From Bacteroidales bacterium (GTDB lineage: Bacteria; Bacteroidota; Bacteroidia; Bacteroidales; BM520), in assembly GCA_028701815.1 (NCBI GenBank), contig JAQVPY010000118.1, forward strand, positions 1-7,051: DNA of 7,051 nt, given 5' to 3'. Position numbers and translations under genes: made by a program. The notes under the pieces were generated by a model that was given only the letters and a program-made list of their open reading frames with translations, had not been told where the DNA came from and did no database searches. Of this stretch, positions 1 to 4,900 are shown in pieces; position 1 is the first letter of the stretch, and each line of letters opens with the position of its first letter.

Positions 1-288
1 AACGTGCTGACAGTCCCCCCAGATAAACAACTTAATGCCAAAATGTTCTATACCAAATGGTTTAAAACTAACTTTAAACGTTTGGATTCTCCCGTGATCT
101 GCGACTATTGTCAGTTGAAATCATTTATGATATTGGTTTTCGTGGAAGGAAAAGGCAAACTGTCATATACTGACGGTGGCGAATTGAACTTTACTGCCGG
201 CTCTACAATACTTATCCCGGCCTCCTTTGATGAATTTACAATTTCACCTGATGAGAATGGAACTGCTTTTATAGAAATATTTCAATAA
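1..288 (+). CDS. manA: C-terminal part of a probable class I mannose-6-phosphate isomerase (5' end outside window)
   Basis: The frame is open from the first base to a TAA at 286-288, so this is the last ~95 codons of a gene that begins upstream; a GTG at position 4 is unlikely to be the real start. The visible part resembles the C-terminal cupin (jelly-roll) domain of bacterial phosphomannose isomerases: a KWFKTNF-like strand, then SFMILVFVEGKGKLSY and a TAGSTILIPASFDEFTI strand, the usual 'effector-domain' end of ManA. The enzyme interconverts mannose 6-phosphate and fructose 6-phosphate in the cytoplasm, feeding GDP-mannose/GDP-fucose synthesis or mannose catabolism. The zinc-binding and catalytic residues lie in the missing N-terminal part, so activity cannot be judged here. 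The 35-base gap to the next gene carries its own promoter-like element, so co-transcription with gldF is uncertain. Another small-molecule cupin protein is the main alternative. Confidence 0.72.
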   Translation, partial: NVLTVPPDKQLNAKMFYTKWFKTNFKRLDSPVICDYCQLKSFMILVFVEGKGKLSYTDGGELNFTAGSTILIPASFDEFTISPDENGTAFIEIFQ

Positions 289-294
289 AACGCT

Positions 295-302
295 TAACTT
301 TG
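295..302 (+). promoter_or_regulatory. Bacteroidota-type -7 promoter element upstream of gldF
   Basis: TAACTTTG, followed by C at 303, matches the Bacteroidota primary sigma-factor -7 consensus TAnnTTTG (often followed by a pyrimidine) at every fixed position. It lies in the only gap of any size in the window, 21 bases before the gldF ATG, which implies a very short leader of roughly 10-15 bases. The -33 element (TTG/TTTG) is not convincing: the best candidate is a TTTT at 267-270, 24 bases upstream and without the G. I infer a promoter for the gldF-gldG-DUF4340 operon on the strength of the -7 motif and its placement. Confidence 0.5.
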
Positions 303-323
303 CGTCTTCAATACTGACTTGCT

Positions 324-1052
324 ATGTATGCTATATTTAAAAAAGAGTTGAGCGGTTTCTTTTCCTCGGTGATAGGATATATCGTTATTCTCGTGTTCCT
401 GATAGTTACCGGACTTATCCTCTGGGTTTTCCCCGGCGGATTTAATATTCTCGACTATCATTATGCAAATATTAACGGACTCTTTATGGTGGCACCTTTC
501 GTGTTTCTTTTCCTTATACCTGCTGTTACCATGCGCTCTTTCGCTGAAGAAAAACGCAGCGGAACCTTCGAATTGATTGCCACTAAACCCGTCTCCCCGC
601 TAAAAATCGTCCTCGCAAAATTTTTCGCAGACTCTATCATTGTCCTCCTCGCCCTCGTCCCAACACTCGTATTTTATTTTACAGTGTTCTTTCTCGGAGC
701 TCCGGTGGGTAATATAGATAGCGGCGCCGTTTGGGGGTCCTACGCCGGCCTCCTTCTGCTCGGAATGTCCTTCGTGGCTATCGGCATTTTCTCGTCATCC
801 ATTACAGATAACCAAATAGTGGCTTTTGTGGTATCGGCCCTCCTTTGTGCATTCTTCTATATGGGCTTCGAATTGCTCTATGCCATGGGAATCTTCGGAA
901 ATGCATCCATGTTCGTGAAATCACTCGGTATGCAATACCATTTCGCTTCCCTAAGCCGTGGCGTGATAGATACACGCGATGTTATCTATTACCTTAGCCT
1001 GATCTTCGTCTTTCTGCTGTTTACTAAAGTGTCTATCGAAAGGAGAAAATAA
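324..1052 (+). CDS. gldF: GldF-type ABC-2 transporter permease
   Basis: A 242-residue integral membrane protein of the ABC-2 permease family, matching the usual length of GldF (gliding-motility-associated ABC transporter permease). About six hydrophobic segments are visible, near residues 15-37, 52-70, 100-125, 138-158, 164-188 and 219-236. Between the second and third lies the family's cytoplasmic coupling motif, MRSFAEEKRSGTFELIATKPVS (residues 70-91; key residues R71, E75, E76, R78, G80, T81, E83), expected to touch the ATPase. The protein should form the inner-membrane channel of an ABC transporter, with gldG immediately downstream as its partner. The start MYAIFKKEL is typical of the family; there is no clear Shine-Dalgarno sequence, as is common in this phylum. 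The substrate is unknown, and no ATPase gene is present in the window. The gldF name rests on the pairing with gldG; a role in gliding should not be assumed. Confidence 0.88.
   Translation: MYAIFKKELSGFFSSVIGYIVILVFLIVTGLILWVFPGGFNILDYHYANINGLFMVAPFVFLFLIPAVTMRSFAEEKRSGTFELIATKPVSPLKIVLAKFFADSIIVLLALVPTLVFYFTVFFLGAPVGNIDSGAVWGSYAGLLLLGMSFVAIGIFSSSITDNQIVAFVVSALLCAFFYMGFELLYAMGIFGNASMFVKSLGMQYHFASLSRGVIDTRDVIYYLSLIFVFLLFTKVSIERRK
1041..1045 (+). promoter_or_regulatory. Shine-Dalgarno sequence for gldG
   Basis: AGGAG sits 8 bases before the gldG ATG and inside the last codons of gldF (ERRK). It supports the ATG at 1054 as the true start. Clear SD sequences are a minority in Bacteroidota, so this one is notable. 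Confidence 0.7.
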
Positions 1053-1053
1053 T

Positions 1054-2787
1054 ATGAAAAAACGAAAAATAAACGGCATACTCACTATCGTCATAGGTCT
1101 CCTGTTCGTCGCGGCAGTTAATTTGATATCTTCTTTTTTCTCTGCACGTTTAGATCTTACTTCTGAGAAAAGATTCACCCTTTCCCCTGCTACTTTAGAA
1201 TTGCTCGAAGGTCTCGACGACTATGTGTATTTTAAAGTGATGCTCTCCGGAAATGATATGCCCGTGTCCCCCGTTAATTTCCAACGCCTTAAAAATGAAA
1301 CACGCGAGATGCTCGATGAGTTTAGATCTCATAGCAAATATATAGAATATGTCTTTATTGACCCTACTGAATCAGAAGACCCTGAAGAAGTTAGGGCAGC
1401 AATGAATGAACTCGTCGACAAGGGACTCCAACCTACGCAGGCGTATAGTAAAAAAGGTACAGCAGCAAAAATTATTTTCCCCGGCGCAATCATCTCTTAT
1501 AAGGATAAAGAAATCCCTGTCCAATTGCTGGATTCTCATCTCGGCGTTCCTACCGAAGAGGTGCTGAATAACTCAATACAGACTTTGGAATACAACCTTT
1601 CTAATGCTATCAGAAAACTTTCTACTACCAGAAAACCAGAGATCGCTGTTATTACCGGTCACGACGAAATGCCGAGAGGCTATATGATCTCCGCCGAAGC
1701 CGCCCTCCGGGAATATTATAATGTCTCCTATGTTACCATAGACGGACAAGTGGGCAGCCTTGCAAGTATCAGCCGTGCGGGTGAAGACTCAGCTAAAATG
1801 ATCAATAAATATAAGGCCCTTATCATCCCGGGTCCTAAATCGCCATTCTCGGAAAAGGATAAATTTATCCTCGACCAATATATCATGCGCGGCGGAAAAG
1901 TGCTCTGGCTCGTGGAACCTGTACTTGTTACTATGGATAGTCTCCAAAATTCCCCATCGACAATAGTCTATTCAAATCATACAAATCTCGAAGATCAGCT
2001 GTTTAACTATGGTGTGAGATTAGAACCGCAACTGATTATGGACCTTCAGTGTCTTTCTATCCCTATGACTGTCGGAAATGTCGGAGGAAGACCACAGATA
2101 GACTTTTTCCCATGGTACTATTTTCCTGTACTTACTCCCAATAGGACACATCCTATCGTGAAAAACCTTGACGCAATAAAAACAGAGTTTATTTCGCCAA
2201 TTACACTCGTCGACGCTCCCGAAATTAAATCGACAATATTACTTACCTCATCCCCTTATTCTAAACTCTTTTCGGTTCCCGATGAGGTGTCGCTGAAGAC
2301 TTTGGTGGAAAAACCCGATGAGTCACTCTTTACAAAATCAGATATCCCCGTCGCTGTAATGCTCGAAGGATGCTTCCATTCTTTGTATGACAACAGAATA
2401 CCACCTGATATCAGGGATAACCCGCTTATGAATTATATGTCGCTGGGCGAACCAACCGCAATGGTGGTGATATCCGACGCCGATATCTTTAAAAATCAGT
2501 TTAGAACAGGCGACGGGCAACCATTGAAAATGGGATATGACCAATATACCCAAATACAGTTCGGAAATCCTGAGCTGCTCCTGAATATTATGAACTACCT
2601 TTGCGATGATTCCCAACTGATATCCGTGCGCTCACGCGAACTTAAACTCAGAATACTCGACTCTACAAAGATTACCGACAAGTCGAAACCGGTTATACAA
2701 ATTATTAATCTTGTTATTCCTTCCGTTTTGATTATCCTTGGAGGTGTCCTTTATAGTCTCCTTAGAAAAAGAAAATATACAAAGTGA
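1054..2787 (+). CDS. gldG: GldG-type ABC transporter auxiliary (periplasmic) subunit
   Basis: A 577-residue protein with the GldG architecture: one N-terminal membrane segment (about residues 8-30), a large soluble region, and one C-terminal membrane segment (about 547-570) followed by a basic RKRK tail. Just after the first segment is the family hallmark RLDLTSEKRFTLSPATLELL (32-51). Further recognisable parts are the NNSIQTLEYNLSNAIRKL helix (172-189), the KPEIAVITGHDE strand/turn (194-205) and a YKALIIPGPKSPFSEKDKFILDQYIMRGGKVLWLVEP stretch (253-289). The last two fit the ABC-type transport auxiliary domain, which has a glutamine-amidotransferase/ThuA-like fold but here no evident catalytic triad. 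The soluble region should face the periplasm and act with GldF. The gene begins one base after the gldF stop with an SD, so the two are surely one operon. Length and both anchors look complete. Its exact function is not established in the family. Confidence 0.88.
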   Translation: MKKRKINGILTIVIGLLFVAAVNLISSFFSARLDLTSEKRFTLSPATLELLEGLDDYVYFKVMLSGNDMPVSPVNFQRLKNETREMLDEFRSHSKYIEYVFIDPTESEDPEEVRAAMNELVDKGLQPTQAYSKKGTAAKIIFPGAIISYKDKEIPVQLLDSHLGVPTEEVLNNSIQTLEYNLSNAIRKLSTTRKPEIAVITGHDEMPRGYMISAEAALREYYNVSYVTIDGQVGSLASISRAGEDSAKMINKYKALIIPGPKSPFSEKDKFILDQYIMRGGKVLWLVEPVLVTMDSLQNSPSTIVYSNHTNLEDQLFNYGVRLEPQLIMDLQCLSIPMTVGNVGGRPQIDFFPWYYFPVLTPNRTHPIVKNLDAIKTEFISPITLVDAPEIKSTILLTSSPYSKLFSVPDEVSLKTLVEKPDESLFTKSDIPVAVMLEGCFHSLYDNRIPPDIRDNPLMNYMSLGEPTAMVVISDADIFKNQFRTGDGQPLKMGYDQYTQIQFGNPELLLNIMNYLCDDSQLISVRSRELKLRILDSTKITDKSKPVIQIINLVIPSVLIILGGVLYSLLRKRKYTK

Positions 2788-3872
2788 TGAAAAGAAACAC
2801 GAAAATAATACTCTTTATTGTAGCCGCAGTTTTATTGGCATGCGTCGCAATAATAGTGGTTAAGAACAATAAGGCCCGCAATAACGATAAGATTTTTTCT
2901 ATCGAAAATGTCGATGAAATAACAAAAGTCTTTATGGCTGATAAGAAGAACCAAAGCGTTGTAATGGTTAAAGCCGGCACTCAATGGATTATAAATGGGA
3001 AATGCTATGCCTCTGATAATATGGTTAGAGATATGCTCCTTATAGTCAAAAGAATGAAGGTCAGAGAACCGGTGTCCAAAGCTTCTTTTAACAACGTCAT
3101 CTCTATGCTGGCTACTTCTTCCGTTAAGGTGGAGTTCTATAAACAGGGACATAAGATAGATTTTTGGGGGTTAAAACTATTCCCGTGTGAGAAGTTGGTG
3201 AAAGCCTTTTATGTCGGCACTAACACAAAAGATAATCTGGGGACCTTTATGATAAATGAAGGAGCGACACGTCCTTATGTGGTGTATATACCTGGTTACC
3301 GCGGATTTTTATCCCCGTATTTTACCGCCGATATAAATAAATGGCGCGCTCATACTGTGTTTAATTGCAGGATCCCTCAGATAGATTCATTCGAGTATTT
3401 AGATAATGAGTTTCCTGAAGAGTCTTATAAGATTTTAAATCCGGATTCACGTAACTTTATACTTGAAACTTTCTCCGGCGAACAGATCCCTTATGACACT
3501 GTTAGAATGGTGGACCTCCTCAGCTCATTCTCCGATTTAAGATATGAATATGTTATTGATGACACTTCTACAAGGGCACAGGTCGACTCTGTATGTAGAA
3601 CTACGCCGGCTCATGTGCTGACACTTATCGATAAGACCGGTAAAACGACGGTTGTTAGAACACATAGAATTCCTCTCGATGAGATAGATCCTGCGAGAAC
3701 TGATGAGGAATGGTATGATAAAGACAGATTTTATGCCTGGATAACTGTCCCCTCACCAGTCAAAAACGAAGACGAAACTGTGGTATATGATGATAGCTTT
3801 GTGGTGATGCAGTATTTCTCTGCCGATGCCGTATTGCGTAAGTTGAGTAAACTGCGTTACGACCACGAGTGA
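2787..3872 (+). CDS. DUF4340 domain protein, membrane-anchored partner of GldF/GldG
   Basis: A 361-residue protein starting at the ATG whose A is the last base of the gldG stop (TGATG). A GTG one codon earlier is possible but the overlap arrangement favours ATG. Basic residues K2, R3 and K6 precede a hydrophobic segment (about 7-25), giving an N-in anchor with the rest in the periplasm. The body fits DUF4340: a WIINGKCYASDNMVRDMLLIVKRMKVREPVS block (67-97), then FWGLKL, KAFYVGTNTKDNLGTFMI, YVVYIPGYRGFLSPYF and WRAHTVFNCRIPQIDS (126-201), then a second, less conserved half containing the probable beta-strand region VLTLIDKTGKTTVVRT (277-292). DUF4340 proteins commonly follow ABC-2 permease/GldG pairs, and some are annotated as transport-associated; the biochemical role is unknown. 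It probably completes the transporter on the periplasmic side. VLLAC at 15-19 resembles a lipobox but is followed by more hydrophobic residues. The stop is doubled (TGA TAA). Confidence 0.82.
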   Translation: MKRNTKIILFIVAAVLLACVAIIVVKNNKARNNDKIFSIENVDEITKVFMADKKNQSVVMVKAGTQWIINGKCYASDNMVRDMLLIVKRMKVREPVSKASFNNVISMLATSSVKVEFYKQGHKIDFWGLKLFPCEKLVKAFYVGTNTKDNLGTFMINEGATRPYVVYIPGYRGFLSPYFTADINKWRAHTVFNCRIPQIDSFEYLDNEFPEESYKILNPDSRNFILETFSGEQIPYDTVRMVDLLSSFSDLRYEYVIDDTSTRAQVDSVCRTTPAHVLTLIDKTGKTTVVRTHRIPLDEIDPARTDEEWYDKDRFYAWITVPSPVKNEDETVVYDDSFVVMQYFSADAVLRKLSKLRYDHE

Positions 3873-3875
3873 TAA

Positions 3876-4484
3876 CTATTTCTTGGACGGGAAGAAACGG
3901 CGGTATCCTATTAATAGCCATGCGACACCAACGGTGATGGCAGAATCGGCGATGTTAAAAACAGGGCGGAAAAACTCAAAATACTGACCTCCTCTTAAGG
4001 GTACCCAGTCGGGTAACATGCCTTTTATTATCGGACAATAAAACATGTCGACCACCTTGCCTTGAAGAAATGGCGCATAGCCGCCCCCTTCAGGGAAGAG
4101 AACTGCCGGCTCAAATGAATTGCTCGCGCTGAAGATCATCCCATAAAAAAGTGAATCAATGATATTCCCTATGGCACCTGCTACTATTAATGATAGACAG
4201 ATGACCAGACCAATGCGCGTGTTTTTACGTTTCGACAACTTGAAAAGTAAAATCATGATTATTACTACGGCAACAACCCTTATCAGAGTGAGGATGATTT
4301 TTCCCCATATCTCTCCAAATTGCATGCCGAAAGCCATGCCATTGTTTTCAATAAAAAATAGTTGAATGCGGTCGCCAATAATATTTATACTTTGGTATAA
4401 GTGCATATTAAGCTTGACCCAAAACTTCAAAATCTGGTCGGCTAAAACGACTAGTATGATTATCAGGAAAGATGTCTTCTTCAA
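3876..4484 (-). CDS. lspA: Lipoprotein signal peptidase (signal peptidase II)
   Basis: A 202-residue inner-membrane aspartic protease that cleaves the signal peptide from diacylglyceryl-modified prolipoproteins just before the lipid-bearing cysteine. Family motifs are all present: ADQ in the first membrane helix (D16), ENNGMAFG (46-53), GNIIDS (106-111), GKVVDMFY with catalytic D146, and FRPVFNIADSAITVGV with catalytic D180. Four hydrophobic helices are visible, near 4-22, 62-82, 92-110 and 176-194. The segment of about 35 residues between GNIIDS and VVDMF is longer than in the E. coli enzyme, which accounts for the extra length; this insertion is usual for Bacteroidota LspA. The start is placed at TTG (complement of 4482-4484), giving the typical MKKTSF N terminus; the next in-frame ATG, residue 28, would remove helix 1. 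There is no SD, and only 9 bases separate it from the upstream gene's stop, suggesting translational coupling. Confidence 0.95.
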   Translation of the reverse strand: MKKTSFLIIILVVLADQILKFWVKLNMHLYQSINIIGDRIQLFFIENNGMAFGMQFGEIWGKIILTLIRVVAVVIIMILLFKLSKRKNTRIGLVICLSLIVAGAIGNIIDSLFYGMIFSASNSFEPAVLFPEGGGYAPFLQGKVVDMFYCPIIKGMLPDWVPLRGGQYFEFFRPVFNIADSAITVGVAWLLIGYRRFFPSKK

Positions 4485-4493
4485 AATTACCGG

Positions 4494-4886
4494 TTATTTT
4501 TTATTGGAAAGTTTGTTTTTAGCTTCGATACTTAAAGTGGCATGAGGAACGCTCATAAGACGTTCTTTAGGAATAAGCTTCCCCGTTTCGCGGCATACAC
4601 CGTAGGTGCCGTTTTCGATTCTTACAAGAGCTAACTCCAAAGAGTCTATGAATTTTTGCTGGCGTAGTGCTAAACGGCCGTTTTCTTCTTTTGAGAGAAC
4701 TGTCTGCCCTTCTTCTAATACCTTAAAAGTAGGGGAGGTATCTGCCGTGTCGTTGTCGCTGGTGCCAGTAAGAGCTTCTTTTAACAACTCAAGATCTTTT
4801 CTGGCTTTCGCTAATTTTTCCTCAATAACAACTCTGAATTCTTCGAGTTCTTCTTTTGAGTAACGTTTTTGTTCGGTTGCTTCCAT
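4494..4886 (-). CDS. DksA/TraR-family protein with degenerate zinc finger
   Basis: A 130-residue protein of the DksA/TraR family, whose members insert a coiled coil into the RNA polymerase secondary channel and, with ppGpp in DksA itself, adjust rRNA and amino-acid promoters. Residues ~8-40 and ~60-92 read as the two charged helices of a coiled-coil hairpin. The turn between them contains DTADTS (46-51), which aligns with the DPADRA tip motif of E. coli DksA (conserved Asp pair here D46 and D49). The C-terminal globular part, GTYGVCRETGKLIPKERLMSVPHATLSIEAK (93-123), keeps the GxYGxC..TGxxIPxxRLxxxPxA signature, but only C98 of the four zinc ligands remains; T101 occupies the second position, so zinc binding is unlikely. 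It lies between ileS and lspA, an arrangement I recall from many Bacteroidota. Its effect on transcription is inferred from the family. The ATG start is fixed by a strong SD. Confidence 0.88.
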   Translation of the reverse strand: MEATEQKRYSKEELEEFRVVIEEKLAKARKDLELLKEALTGTSDNDTADTSPTFKVLEEGQTVLSKEENGRLALRQQKFIDSLELALVRIENGTYGVCRETGKLIPKERLMSVPHATLSIEAKNKLSNKK

Positions 4887-4893
4887 GTTTCTT

Positions 4894-4900
4894 CCTCCTT
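4894..4900 (-). promoter_or_regulatory. Strong Shine-Dalgarno sequence for the DksA/TraR-like gene, overlapping the ileS stop
   Basis: On the - strand the sequence reads TAAGGAGG followed by 7 bases and ATG. The TAA is the ileS stop codon, and its two As are the first bases of the AAGGAGG ribosome-binding site. A near-perfect anti-SD match at ideal spacing fixes the start of the downstream gene and makes termination on ileS and re-initiation on the next gene physically coupled. Confidence 0.8.

Noticed and set aside
951..1178. - strand open frames opposite gldF, gldG and the DUF4340 gene (951-1178, 2338-2616, 2762-2980, 2832-3152).
   Set aside because: They overlap convincing + strand genes completely, and I see no independent coding evidence for them.
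2784..2789. GTG at 2784 as the start of the DUF4340 gene.
   Set aside because: It precedes an ATG by one codon; the ATG overlapping the gldG stop (TGATG) is the more common coupling arrangement. The difference is one residue.
3837..3861. Imperfect dyad CGTAAGTT-gagta-AACT-gcgt-TACG near the end of the DUF4340 gene, considered as a terminator.
   Set aside because: The stem is short, AT-rich and interrupted by a 4-base bulge, and no T tract follows on either strand; it lies within coding sequence.
3879..3897. Inverted repeat TTTCTT / AAGAAA with a 7-base loop just inside the lspA 3' end.
   Set aside because: A six-pair AT-rich stem is weak, and the bases encode the expected FFPSKK tail of LspA; nothing marks it as a terminator.
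4159..4365. 68-codon + strand open frame inside lspA, and similar open frames opposite the DksA-like gene and ileS (4606-4863, 5176-5562, 5572-5754, 6074-6337, 6727-6927).
   Set aside because: All lie antisense to well-recognised genes, and their translations look like shadow composition without recognisable domains or start signals.
4482..4489. TAATTTTG on the - strand matches the -7 consensus TAnnTTTG.
   Set aside because: Its last three bases are the lspA TTG start codon, so transcription would begin inside lspA, downstream of its only sensible start. A chance match is more likely.
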